Source: Panax quinquefolius (Eukaryota; Streptophyta; Magnoliopsida; Apiales; Araliaceae). Taken from it: a stretch of DNA of 64,000 bases. The translations under genes and the position numbers were made by a program. Positions within the stretch are counted from its first letter, which is position 1. Each line of letters starts with the position of its first letter. This document shows, in pieces, positions 11,244 through 24,783 of the stretch. The stretch is taken from NCBI GenBank assembly GCA_020205615.1, contig CM035160.1:11879821-11943820 (forward strand). Direction: 5' to 3'. The notes under the pieces were generated by a model. That model was not told the DNA's origin and did no database searches. It worked only from the letters and a program-made list of their open reading frames with translations.

Positions 11244-14070
11244 TGTAAGACCGAAATTTTTTAAATAAAAGGAATTTCCTTTATTTATTATTTTGAAATA
11301 GTAAGGGTTGATTTGATTAATGTGGATAGTTAAGGGTTAAATATGCAAATATTTCAAAATAAGCAGTGGTTATAAAATATTCATTGTTGTCGGGGAATAT
11401 TAGTTTGGTGGTGGAATATTAAATGCTTTGTCGGGGAATATTAAATGCGGCCAGTAGCGACCATGTGTGGGCCCATGTGAGCGATTGGATGAAGAAAGCG
11501 ACAAATATAAGTTGTTTTTAAATAGCGGCGTAGTTATTCTGATTATCTTTGTTGGAATACCGGTGGTTAAAACACACTAATCTGGCGTTGTTGAGCGATA
11601 GCACGGTATTGCACCAATTATTGATTCTTACGTGAAGGCCTTTACTCGATAATGGTTCTGATAATTCTTTATTCGATTATTTTATTGAGTTAATAATTCT
11701 TTGCGTTGATATTTTATATTCTTTTGTTGTTTGATAATTGTCATTACGGTATCTTTCATTATCGAAGCAATAATTCATATTATCTGAATAATATTATTAG
11801 ATAACATTATTGGCAATGTCTAGAAAGTTACATACAGGAGAGGTTTGGTCACTAATTGCGGCGCTTGATGAAGAAAATTCTTATTGGAAGCCCCTCTTTC
11901 TCAGGAGCTGCTGCACGTTTGTCGATATTGTGATTACGTAATATTATTTGTGAATAATTAATTATTGATTTATATGATGAGGAAAATATTGATTTTATGT
12001 GGATATAGATGGAAAAAATTTTTAAAATGACAATTGTTGAAAATTAATATTTTATCTTTTTACGATAAAATAATTCGTTTAAATATATTATTTTAATAAT
12101 ATATTAGCGGTGATATTTTACAACGAATGTGGGATATATGAGTATCTGAGGAGGAAGAGTATTTTTGTTGCAATAAATGTTTAAAACATGTTAAACATGT
12201 CGGTGGACCCCATTTATTGGTGAAATTTGATTATAGCACATAAAATTGCTTGGTTTGTGGATTTGGTCAATTTCTGATTGGAATTTGGAAAAACTTTCTT
12301 CTGCAAAGTTGTAGAAATTGAATTTCCTATAAAAACTCATGAGATTCAATTTTTCTGATGAAAGGGCTATTTATTATGAATTATTGAAGTTAGAAGCTCA
12401 AAATAATTGATTTTGGAAGTTTAAAATATTTAAAATTAGAAAAACGTTTTTCTTATTTTTTTTTCTAGAAGGTGGCATGTGTTTGATGGCTGAAATCAGA
12501 TTCTAGACATGTGTAGAAAATAATATAATTATATTATTAATTTATTAAATTTTACTAACTTTGGTGTTACTAGCGATTTCTATAAATAGGGTCTTGGGTT
12601 AGAATTGAAAATCACACGAGAAAGCTGAAGTTTTCTCTCTCTATATTATCGGCGTATTCTTGTGAGTATTTTGAGTATACTTTGAGTATTGCTATCTGGT
12701 GCAAGTCAAAGTCATAGCTTTATATCCAGTGTTTAAATTTAGAAATCTTGATCTTTCGAGGTAAGGGATATTATTTTTTTTCTCGAATGATATTATTTCT
12801 TGATATCATTATCTTTGAAATATTGATCTGAAGTTTTATCAAATTTGGAACTTTTTCATGTCGGGGTTCTTATTCATGGGTTCTTATTCATGAGTTCTTA
12901 TTCACGAGTTCTTATTAAGCGAGTTCTTATTCACGAGTTCTTATTCACGAGTACTATTAATGAAGCGTGAAGATGTTTTTGTGGAATTTCTATCTTTTGG
13001 TGTCGAGATTCTTATTCACGTATCTGGCCTTTATTCACGTATCTGACCTTATTCACGTATCTGATCTTATTCATAGAAAAATAAAATTTCTTCTTTTTTG
13101 TCCAAAATATCTATGCGGATCTTAACTTTCTGATTGTATCCATGTTTTGATCATTCTTGAATTTTACACCACTATGATTATTTTGAGGTATTTTTGGGCG
13201 TGGATAAAACCAAATCGAATCCTTAATCCTTAATCCTTGTCATTTTGTTTCCTTTGGATTCGTTTCTTTAAAAATATTTTTCATCATCCTCGGTCTTAAA
13301 TGATGATATTATTGAATATCTTTGGCTTTTGTAGTGCAAGATGAATGATTTCTGAAGAATATCTTTGGCACATGGTGCAAAGATGAGCAGTGTTGAGATG
13401 AACATGTGCCCAGATTGATTAATATCTTTGGCACATAGTGCAAAGATGAGCAGTGTTTAAATGAACATGACCCGGTGATGAATATCTTTGGCTGTAGTGC
13501 AAAGATGAATATTTGATTCGGATGTATATTGATTGATGTTCGAGGATAAAATATTGATGATGGGTATTAAATTCATAGATTATAGTAGATTTCATTCTCT
13601 ACGTAACTCTTACATGAATTATTATTTCATTCTTGAATATTGATCTGAAACTTGTTGTATATTTGTATTCTATCAGATTTTCCTGTTGAAGACTAACGAT
13701 AATTTGTTGTATATTATCTTAGTCGTAATATTCTTCTTTGGGCTAGTTGAGCTCACCCTTTTCCTTGTTGTTCCATTTTTCTTCTCGGGGAGCGAGAATG
13801 TAGCGAGTCTTAGTCGGGTATGGAATGAAGGTTACAGAGAGAGTTGTTTAGTAGTCCTCACCATTTTGTAAAATAATGAATCAATAATTATGATGGGGAT
13901 TTATTTGCGTGTGGATATTATCTAGAAGACAATATTATATTTAAACTCACGATATATATTGTAAGTATTTCACCGACATTTGTATTATTGAAGTTGTAGT
14001 TTGCTTTTTGTACCATGTATTTGGCGACTTTCGAGAATGGGTGTTGTGTATACCTATTTTGGGGCGTCGC
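11244..14070 (+). repeat. LTR 2 of tandem array (~2.83 kb)
   Basis: Full-length LTR, serving as 3' LTR of unit 1 and 5' LTR of unit 2. It ends GGGGCGTCGC before a degraded primer-binding site. TATA box at 12591-12598. Compared with the other copies, differences cluster at a few sites (for example after AAATGC near 11430 and 11450) while long stretches are identical. Confidence 0.9.
12591..12598 (+). promoter_or_regulatory. LTR 2 TATA box
   Basis: TATAAATA in the same context as in LTR 1 (TTTCTATAAATAGGG). Confidence 0.65.
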
Positions 14071-17000
14071 GGTTAATATCGAGCTTAGGGATATGATCTC
14101 TGGCGGAGATCGGGGAATAGAACTAGGAGGGAGGCAGGTAAATCCTTGCTAGTGTGTCTACTAGCTTATTTGTTAGTTGGTCGATATATAGGGATATTAT
14201 GTGATATATTGATTTCCTTAATTAACCCTTATTTTATGGCGATGTTTGAGAATGTCGTTGAGAATATTATGATGGAGTAAATGAGGCCAGTGGAGATGCT
14301 GTACTCACCAGCGAGGAGAGCGTCTGACGCAGTGGTAATGTTCCTCCATGAAACAACACCAGCTGAGCGAGATGATGAGCGAGGGGATGTTTAGAAGCTT
14401 TTTGCGATTCATGCAAAATCGAGACGAGGAGACTTCGTGTTCAAAATCTGAGGAGAAAATGATAGCAATTCACGGGTGGTCCGCGCCGGCAGCGATTCGA
14501 AGTTGGGACCACGAGTGCAGGAGAAGCGGATCCGATTAAAGGCGGAGGCGTGGGTCGAAACAAATTACCAAGATATTCGATGTCTTGGGATGCGGAGGAG
14601 ACGAAAAGTTCCATTCGCCACCTTTATTTAAAATGGCGAAGCGATTCTTGGTGGGAATACGTGAAGCGTACCCATCCATTTTTTTTCGGCGTATCGTGGG
14701 AGGCGTTTGAAGCAGTTCAATAGCAAGTACTTCCACGAAAGTATTAAATCGTATGAAGGAAGTGGAGTTTATTAGACTAGCGAGAATAACATGGCGGTGT
14801 CCCGATCTGGCGAAGTTAGCGGAGTTATCGAGTTGCACCTCATTTGGTGGAGAATGAGGAGCGTTATGGCGGATGTTTACGAGAGGTTTGAAACACGACG
14901 TCGTCGATATCTCATTTCTCATAAATTTTCTCTCTATTGAGATGTTGTCAGCGAGGGCTCGATTGTTAGGCGAGATATACGAAATACGTTCAATGAGGGA
15001 CCATAACGAGGATCATCTAGAAGATAGCGATCATCGAATAACGATAACCCGCGGAGAAAGAAGAATCTGAACAAAAGCGGTAACCACTCTGGTGGTAATC
15101 GTGGCCGTGAAAATAGAAGAAGCGAGTCGGGAGGAGATTTTAAAAGAGGAGATTCAACAACGACCATGTGAAGGCGTCGGCGCCGATGTATGACTAACTA
15201 GTTTTAAGGGAGGAGAAGCGACCACCGGTCGTATATTTACAAATCTTGGGAAGAGGGACATATCATTGAAGCGCCCTTGCAGCAGTTTAAGGTATCTTTA
15301 TAATTGTGGAAAGAAGGACATATAAACAAAGATTATGCGATATCGAAACCAGTCCGGCGAGAATGGTGACTCGAAAAGGATGTCCCGAGAAAAAGTCAAA
15401 GTCAGCGGTTCTTGGAAGGCGTTTGTTGTGGCCGGTCAAAATCTGAGGAACGACGAAGAGAAGTTAGCAGGTTAGTTAATTATAAATTCTTGCGAAGTAT
15501 ATACCTTACTAGATATTGGTTCTACCCATTCTTTTATCTCTCTTTACTTTGCGCTCAGCGTTTGAACTTGACTCAGGAGAAATTAAACTTTGACTATCTG
15601 TGGAAACTCCATTAGGAGAAACTTTCATTACATCCTTTGTTTAAAAATCTTGCTTGATTGAGTTGGCACTATCACATTACACAGTAACCTTATTTACATA
15701 GAGATATTTGTTTTTGATGTGATTTTAAGGTTAACTACTCATCATACAAAAATTGATTATTTTTGTAAGGTTGTTAGTTTTCATATTCTAAGCAACTTTG
15801 TTATTGAATTCAAACAATCAAACCATTGTAGTCAAACATTTTCATATCAAGCCATGAAGTCGTTCGTTTATTACGGATGTCGAATTTTCTTAGTCCGTGT
15901 TATGGATTTGAATAAAGACACGTCGATTTGAATAATATTCTGTTGTTATTGATTTTTCTGGCGTATTTCTGAAGAATTTCTTGGCTTACTCCCAAAGCAC
16001 GATATTAAATTTTGTATCGACTTTGAACCGGTTACAAAACTCATTTCTAAAATCTCATGTCGAATGGCTCTATTGAACTTGAGGAGTTAAAAATTCAACT
16101 ATAAATTTGGTACACGAGCCTTTATCTTGTGACTTCCTTTGTGGAATTCACTAAGCGAGACTCTCTGTAGGGGCGTCGTATTAGATGCGATAGTAAAGCG
16201 ATAGGTGTCATTGTGACGTCTTATCGAAGATTGGGATATGAGTCGCGATTGAGAACAACAACCTAAGTCGATTATCGAAATCGTAGCTTTACAAGCTTAG
16301 TTGGTTATTATCGGAGATTAGTTGAAGGATATTCTCGAATCGCTATTCCATTAACTGGTGACTCGTAGAGATACAAAATTCGAATGGAAGCGAGGAATGT
16401 GGGAAGAGCTTGAAGAACTCGAGAGGAGACTCATTTAACACATATTACGATCATACCATCTGGAAAGCGAGCGTGGTAGTGGTAGCGCGATGAGTAGAAG
16501 ATCATATCGAGGAGCGCAGTGCGATGATGTCAAGTATCTGCGTAGAGCCACTTTAATAGAAAAAGTTAAGGTTGCTCGAGCCATGGGCCGGAGTTGATCA
16601 TTATGAAGAAGAAAGTACAAGAAGGAGCTATTAGGGCGAGAATTGATGAAGAAGGAATACTTGAGTCCTCTAGACTTTGTGTTCTAACGACTCGATTTGA
16701 AGTCTGAGATTATGATGGAGGCACCTGTCGCGCCATTTGCAATCCATCACGGAAGTACTAAAATGTATCGTGATCTTGACATACATTTTGGTGGAACAAT
16801 ATGAAGAGAGAGATTGCAAAGTTTATCTCGATGTGTTTAACTTGCCAGCGTGTAAAGGCGGAGCATCTTGTACCTAAGGGTCGTTGCAACCACTTGAGAT
16901 TAGGAATGGAAGTGGGAACACATTACTATGGATTTAGTTCTGGGGTCTTCCTGCGGTTTCTCAAGGCATCAATCTTATTTGGGTTATTGTTGATAGATTA

Positions 17001-18019
17001 ACCAAATCTGCTCATTTCTTGCCGTCTGAGAGACTTATTCCTTGAGCGTCTTTCTCGTATATGCGTAAATGAGATTGTGAGATTGCATGGCATGCCGGTA
17101 TCCATAGTTTTAGATCGTGACCCAAGATTCACTTCATGATTTTGGGTTAGAAAAAAGCTATGAGCGCAATTTACGATTCGGTTTGGCATACCATCCTCGA
17201 AGCGGATGGGCGATCGAAAGGACTACTCGAACTCTTGAAGATATATTAAAACTACTGTGTCCTAGATTTCAAAGGAAGTTGGGATAAGTACTTGCCATTG
17301 GTGGAATTCTCATCTGACAATAGTTATTAAACAAATATAGGCATGGTTCCATTGAAGCATTATATGGACGAAAATGTAGTTCTCGATATGTTGGGATGAG
17401 GTGGGTGAAGCGAGCAACATTGTTGGGACTAGGGAGTTAAATGCGTATGACTACTCAGAAAAGATCGAATGATTAAACAAGCGTATACAAAGCGGCACAA
17501 GATCGACAAAAGAGTTATGCGGATCTTCATCGAAAGGGCGTGGAATTTAATGTAGGGGATCGTGTATTGTTGCGAGTTGCTCCATGGAAGGGAGTTCTGA
17601 AGATTTGGGAAGAGAGAAAAGCTCGATCCACGATTTATCGGTCCATTTCAAATTCTTGGCCAAGTAGGAAATGTAGCTATAGACTTGCGTTACCTCAAGT
17701 ATGTCTCGTGTTCATAATGTGTTTCACATATCTCATACTTAAATAAATATGTGAAAGACCGAACCACGTTATAGAGTTAGAGCCGGACGAGATAGCGAGA
17801 AGACTTAGCGTGTGAGGAGGTACTGTCAAGATTTTGGATAGGAAGGAGCATCCCTACTGTGAAAGGTTATACCACAAGTTAAAGTTTTGTGGAGGAATCA
17901 TGCTTATAGAGGAAATGACACAGGAATTGGAAGCGGAAATGAAAGCGAGTATCCTCACCTTTTGAAACACACCGAATGCGTCGTCGATTTAGAGGGCGAA
18001 ATTTCATAAGGAGGGAGGT
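14071..18019 (+). pseudogene. Array unit 2 internal region: decayed gag-pol lacking RT core and RNase H
   Basis: Same order as unit 1: gag from the ATG at 14236 to about 15460, protease about 15470-15935 (readable up to LVRVMDLNKDTSI near 15890), N-terminal RT about 15990-16110, RT connection/RNase H tail about 16255-16445, integrase about 16600-17400 (MKREIAKFISMCLTCQRVK at 16801), C-terminus and chromodomain about 17520-18005 (NVGDRVLLRVAPWKGV). It has the same internal deletion as the other units. Its stops and frameshifts only partly coincide with those of units 1 and 3. Confidence 0.88.
18007..18019 (+). promoter_or_regulatory. Polypurine tract before LTR 3
   Basis: Purine-rich AAGGAGGGAGGT directly precedes TGTAAGACC of LTR 3. 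Confidence 0.7.
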
Positions 18020-20833
18020 TGTAAGACCGAAATTTTTTAAATAAAAAGAATTTCCTTTATTTATTATTTTGAAATAGTAAGGTTGATTTGATTAATGTGG
18101 ATAGTTAAGGGTTAAATATGCAAATATTTCAAAAATAAGCAGTGGTTATAAAATATTCATTGTTGTCGGGGAATATTAGTTTGGTGGTGGAATATTAAAT
18201 GCGTCGGGGAATATTAAATGCGACGGTAGTAGCGACCATGTGTGAGCCCCATGTGAGAAGCGATTGGATGAAGAAAGCGACAAATATAAGTTGTTTTTAA
18301 ATAGCAGCGTAGTTATTCTGAGATTATCTTGTTGGAATACCGGTTGGTTAAAACACACTGTCTGGCGTTGTTGAGCGATAGCACGGTATTGCACCAATTA
18401 TTGATTCTTACGTGAAGGCCTTTACTCGATAATGGTTACGATAATTCTTTATTCGATATTTTATTGAGTTAATAATTCTTTGCGTTGATATTTTATATTC
18501 TTTGTTGTTTGATAATTGTCATTACTGCGATATCTTTCATTATCGAAGCAATAATTCATATTATCTGAATAATATTATTAGATAACATTATTGGCAATGT
18601 CTAGAAAGTTACATCAGGAGAGGTTTGGTCACTAATTGCGCGCTTGATGAAGAAATTCTTATTGGAAAGCCCCTCTTTCTGAGGCTGCACAGGTTGTCGA
18701 TATTGTGATTACATAATATTATTTGTGAATAATTAATTATTGATTTATATGATGAGGAAAATATTGATTTTATGTGGATATAGATGGAAAAATTTTTAAA
18801 ATGACAATTGTTGAAAATTAATATTTTATCTTTTACGATAAAATAATTCGTTTAAATATATTATTTTAATAATATATTAGCGGTGATATTTTACAACGAA
18901 TGTGGGATATATGAGTATCTGAGGAGGAAGAGTATTTTTGTTGCAATAAATGTTTAAAACATGTTAAACATGTCGGTGGACCCCATTTATTGGTTGAAAT
19001 TTGATTATAGCACAATAAAATTGCCCGTTTGTGGATTTGGTCAATTTCTGATTGGAATTTGGAAAAACTTTCTTCTGCAAAGTTGTAGAAATTGAATTTC
19101 CTATAAAAACTCATGAGAGATTCGAATTTTCTGATGAAAGGGCTATTTATTATGAATTATTGAAGTTAGAAGCTCAAAAATAATTGATTTTTTGGAAGTT
19201 TAAAATATTTAAAATTAGAAAAACGTTTTTTTATTTTTTTTTTCTAGAAGGTGGCATGTGTTTGATGGCTGAAATCAGATTCTAGACATGTGTAAAAATA
19301 ATATAATTATATTATTAATTTATTAAATTTTACTGCTTTGGTGTTAGCGATTTCTATAAATAGGGTCTTGGGTTAGAATTGAAAATCACACGAAAGCTGA
19401 AGTTTTCTCTCTATATTATCGGCGTATTCTTGTGAGTATTTTGAGTATACTTTGAGTATTGCTATCTGGTGCTGAGTCAATCATGCTTTATATCAGGTGT
19501 TTAAATTTAAATCTTGATCTTTTCGAGGTAAGGGATATTATTTTTTTTCGTAATGATATTATTTCTTGATATCATTATCTTTGAAATATTGATCTGAAGT
19601 TTTATCAAATTTGGAACTTTTTCATGTCGGGTTCTTATTCATGGGTTCTTATTCATGAGTTCTTATTCACGAGTTCTTATTAAGAGTTCTTATTCACGAT
19701 TCTTATTCACGAGTCTTATTAAGTGAAGCGTGAAGATGTTTTTGTGGAATTTCTATCTTTTGGTGTCGGAGATTACTATTCACGTATCTGGCCTTTATTC
19801 ACGTATCTGACCTTATTCACGTATCTGGTCTTATTCATAGAAAAATAAAATTTCTTCTTTTAAGTCCAAAATATCTATTACGGATCTAACTTTGATTGTA
19901 TCCATGTTTTGATCATTCTTGAATTTTACACCACTATGATTATTTTTGAGGTATTTTTGGGCGTGGATAAAACCAAATCGAATCCTTAATCCTTAATCCT
20001 TGTCATTTTGTTTCCTTTGGATTCGTTTCTTTAAAAATATTTTCATCATCCTCGGTCTTAAATGATGATATTATTGAATATCTTTGGCACATAGTGCAAG
20101 ATGAATGATTTCTGAAGAATATCTTTGGCTGTAGTAGCAAAGATGAGCAGCAGTGTTTGAGATGAACATGGCCAGATTGATTAATATCTTTGGCACATGT
20201 GCAAAAGATGAGCAGTGTTTAAATGAACATGACCCGGTGATGAATATCTTTGGCACATGTAGTGCAATGAATATTTGATTCGGATGCATATTGATTGATG
20301 TTACGAGGGATAAAATATTGATGATGGGTTTATTAAATTCATAGATTATAGTAGATTTCATTCTCTACGTAACTCTTACATGAATTATTATTTCATTGCG
20401 AATATTGATCTGAAACTTGTTGTACATTGTATTACATCAGATTTTCCTGTTGAAGACTAACGATAATTTGTTGTATATTATCTTAGTCATAATATTCTTC
20501 TTTTGGGCTAGTTGAGCTCACCCTTTTCCTTGTTGTTCCATTTTTCTTCTCGGGGGCGAGAATGTAGCGAGTCTTAGTCGGGGTATGGAATGAAGGTTAC
20601 AGAGAGAGTTGTTTAGTAGTCCTCACCATTTTGTAAAATAATGAATCAATAATTATGATGAGGGATTTATTTGCGTGTGGATATTATCTAGAAAGACAAT
20701 ATTATATTTAAACTCACGATATATATTGTATTATTTCACCGACATTTGTATTATTGAAGTTGTAGTTTGCTTTTTGTACCATGTATTTGGCGACTCGAGA
20801 ATGGGTGTTGTGTATACTATTTTGGGGCGTCGC
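18020..20833 (+). repeat. LTR 3 of tandem array (~2.81 kb)
   Basis: Full-length LTR shared by units 2 and 3, TGTAAGACC to GGGGCGTCGC. TATAAATA lies at 19355-19362; the two tandem-repeat blocks are at about 19628-19835 and 20070-20280. Confidence 0.9.
19355..19362 (+). promoter_or_regulatory. LTR 3 TATA box
   Basis: TATAAATA in the conserved LTR promoter context. Confidence 0.65.
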
Positions 20834-23800
20834 GTTAATATCGAGCTTAGGGATATGATCTCTGGCGGAGATCGGGGAATAAAACTAGGAGGGAGGCGAG
20901 TAAATCCTTGTTTAGTGTGTCTACTAAGCTTATTTGTTAGTTGGTCGATATATAGGGATATTATGTGATATATTGATTTCCTTAATTAACCCTTATTTTA
21001 TGGCGGTATTTGAGAATGTCGTTGAGAATATTATGATGGAGTAAATGAGGCCAGTGGAGATGCTGTCTTTCACCAGCGAGGAGAGCGTCTGCACAGTGGT
21101 AATGTTCTCTCATGTGAACAACACCAGCTGGCGAGATGATGAGCGAGGGGATGTTTAGAAGCTTTTTGCGATTCATGCAAAATCGAGACGAGGAGACTTC
21201 GTGTTCAAAATCTGAGGAGGAAATGATAGCAATTCACGGGTGGTCACGACCCAAGCGATTCGAAGTTGGGACCACGAGTGCAGGGAAGCGGGATCCGATT
21301 AAAGGCGGAGGCGTGGGTCAAACAAATTACAAGATATTCGATGTCTTGGGATGCGGCGGAGAACGAAAGTTCCATTCGCCACTTTATGTTAAAATGGCGA
21401 GGCGATTCTTGGTGTGGGAATCGTGAAGCGTACCCATCATACTTTTTTCGGCGTGTCGTGGGAGAGCGTTTGAAAGCAGTTCATAATAAGTACTTCCACG
21501 AAAGTATTAAATCGTATGAAGGAAGTGGAGTTTATTAGACTAGAAGCGAGAATAACATGGCGGTGTCCGATCGCGGCGAAGTTAGCGGAGTTATCGAGTT
21601 GCACCTCATTTGGTGGAGAATGAGGAGCGTGTATGGCGGATGTTTACGAGAGGTTTGAAACTTGACATCGTCGATATCTCATTTCTCATAAATTTTCTCT
21701 CTATTCGGATGTTGTCAGCGGGGCTCGGTTGTTAGGCGAGATAACGAAATACGTTCAATGGGGACCATAACCGAGGATCATCTACAAGATAGCGATCATC
21801 GAATAATACGATAACCGGCGGAGAAAGAAGAATCTGAACAAAGCGGTAACCACTCTGGTGGTAATCGTGGCCATGAAAATAGAAGAAGCGAGTCGGGAGG
21901 AGATTTTAAAAGAGGAGATTCAACAACGACCATGTGAAGGCGTCGGCGCCCGATGATGTGACTAGTTTTAAGGGAGGAGAAGCGACCACCGGTCGTATAT
22001 TACAAATCTTGGAAAGAGGACATATCATTGGCGCGCCTAGCACAGTTTAAGGTATCTTTATAATTGTGGAAAAGAAGGACATATCGCTCGAGATTATGCG
22101 ATATCGAAAACCGATCCGGCGAGGAATGGTGACTCGAAAAGGATGTCGAGAAAAAATCAAAGTCAGCGATTCTTGGAAGGCGTTTGTTGTATTGGCCAGG
22201 TCAAAATCTGAGAACACGACGAAGTTAGCAGGGTTAGTTAATTATAAATTCTTGCGAAGTATATACCTTACTAGATATTGGTTCTACCCATTCTTTTATC
22301 TCTCTTTTACTTGCGCTCAGCGTTTGAACTTGACTACGGAGAAATTAGACTTTGACTGTCTGTGGAAACTCCATTTGGGAGAAACTTTCATTACATCCAG
22401 TTGTTAAAAATCTTGCTTGATTCGAGTTGGCACTATATCACATTACACATTAACCTTATTTACATAGAGATATTTGTTTTTGATGTGATTTTAAGGTTAA
22501 CTACTCATCATCGTACAAAATTGATTATTTTTGTAAGGTTGTTAGTTTTCATATTCTAAAGCAACTTTGTTATTGAATTCAAGCAATCAAACCATTGTAG
22601 TCAAACATTTTCATATCAAGCCATGAAGTCGTTCGTTTATTACGGATGTCAAATTTTCTTAGTCCGTGTTATGGATTTGAATAAAGACACGTCGATTTGA
22701 ATAATATTCTGTTGTTGTTATTGATTTTTCTGGCGTATTTCTGAAGAATTTCTTGGCTTACTCCCAAGCGATATTAAATTTTGTATCGACTTTGAACGGT
22801 ACAAAACTCATTTCTAAAATCTCATATCGAATGGCTCTATTGAACTTGAGGAGTTAAAAATTCAACTATAAATTTGGTACACGAGCCTTTATCTTGTGAC
22901 TTCCTTTGTGGAATTCACTAAGCGAGACTCTCTGTAGGGGCGTCGTATTAGATGCGATAGTAAAGCGATAGGTGTCATTGTGACGTCTTATCGAAGATTG
23001 GGATATGAGTCGCGATTGAGAACAACCTAAGTCGATGTCGAAATCGTAGCTTTACAAGGCTTAGTTGGTTATTATCGGAGATTCGTTGAAGGATATTCTC
23101 GAATCGCTATTCCATTAACTTGGTGACTCGTAGAGATACAAAATTCGAATGGAAGCGAGGAATGTGGGAAGAGCTTGAAGAACTTCGAGGAGAGACTCAT
23201 TTAACACACGTATTACGATCGTACCATCTGGAAAAGCGAGCGTGGTAGGCGGCGATGAGTAGTAGAAGATTATATCTTGAGGAGCGAGTGCGATGATGTC
23301 AAGTATCTGCATAGAGCCAACTTTAATAGAAAAAGTTAAGGTTGCTCGAGCCACAGGCCGGAGTTGATGCGTATGAAGAAGAAAGTACAAGAAGGAGCTA
23401 TTAGGGCGAGAATTGATGAAGAAGGAATACTTGAGTCCACTCTAGACTTTGTGTTCTAACGACTCGATTTGAAGTACAAGATTATGATGGAGGCACACAA
23501 TCGCCATTTGCAATCCATCACGGAAATCTAAAATGTATCGTGATCTTGACATACATTTTGGTGGAACAATATGAAGAGAGAGATTGCAAAGTTTATCTCG
23601 ATGTGTTTAACTTGCCAGCGTGTAAAGGCGGACATCTTGTACCTAAAGGGTCCGTTGCAACCACTTGAGATTAGGAATGGAAGTGGGAACACATTACTAT
23701 GGATTTAGTTCTGGGTCTTCTGCGGTTTCTCAAGGCATCAATCTTTATTTGGGTTATTGTTGATAGATTAACCAAATCTGCTCATTTCTTCTGGAATCTG

Positions 23801-24783
23801 AGAGACTTATTCCTTGAGCGTCTTTCTCGTATATACGTAAATGAGATTGTGAGATTGCATGGCATGCCGGTATCCATAGTTTTAGATCGTGACCCAAGAT
23901 TCACTTCATGATTTTGGGTTAGAAAGCTATATGACGCAAATTCTGATTCGGTTTGGCATACCATCCTCGAAGCGGATGGGCAATCGAAAGAAAGACTACT
24001 CGAACTCTTGAAGATATATTAAAACTACGTGTCCTAGATTTCAAAGGAAGTTGGGATAAGTACTTGCCATTGGTGGAATTCTCATACAACAATAGTTATT
24101 AAACAAATATAGGCATGGTTCCATTGAAGCATTATATGGGCCGAAAATGTGGTTCTCGATATGTTGGGATGAGGTGGGTGAAGCAACATTGTTGGGACTA
24201 GAGTTAAAATGCGTATGACTAATCGAATGATTCGACAAGCGTATACTGAAGCGGCACAAGATCGACAAAAGAGTTATCACGGATCTTCATCGAAAGGGCG
24301 TGGAATTTAATGTAGGGGATCATGTATTGTTGCGAGTTGCTCCATGGAAGGGATTTACAAGATTTGGGAAGAGAGGAAAGCTCGATCCACGATTTATCGG
24401 TCCATTTCAAATTCTTGGCCAGAGTAGGAAATGTAGCTATAGACTTGCGTTACCTCAAAGTATGTCTACGTGTTCATAATGTGTTTCACATATCGTACTT
24501 AAATAAATATGTGAAAGACCGAACCACGTTATAGAGTTAGAACCGGGACGAGATAGCCAGAAGACTTAGCGTGTGAGGAGGTACTGTCGAGATTTTGGAT
24601 AGGAAGGAGCATGTCCTACTACTGCATGAGGTTATACCACAAGTTAAAGTTTTGTGGAGGAATCATCTTTATAGAGGAAATGACACAGGGAATTGGAAGC
24701 GGAAATGAAAGCGAGTATCCTCACCTTTTGAAACACCGAGTGCGTCGTCGATTTAGAGGGCGAAATTTCATAAGGAGGGAGGT
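20834..24783 (+). pseudogene. Array unit 3 internal region: decayed gag-pol lacking RT core and RNase H
   Basis: Gag from the ATG at 21000 to about 22240; the Gag core is readable in two overlapping frames near 21270-21540 (DVLGCGGERKFHSPLYVKM in one frame). Protease about 22230-22700, N-terminal RT about 22760-22880, connection/RNase H tail about 23030-23260, integrase about 23360-24200 with the best-preserved core of the array (a 70-codon run at 23699-23911 with [14 protein letters not shown] and [11 protein letters not shown], holding the first two catalytic aspartates). Chromodomain region about 24290-24775. Same shared RT/RNase H deletion. Confidence 0.88.
24771..24783 (+). promoter_or_regulatory. 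Polypurine tract before LTR 4
   Basis: AAGGAGGGAGGT immediately upstream of TGTAAGACC at 24784. Confidence 0.7.
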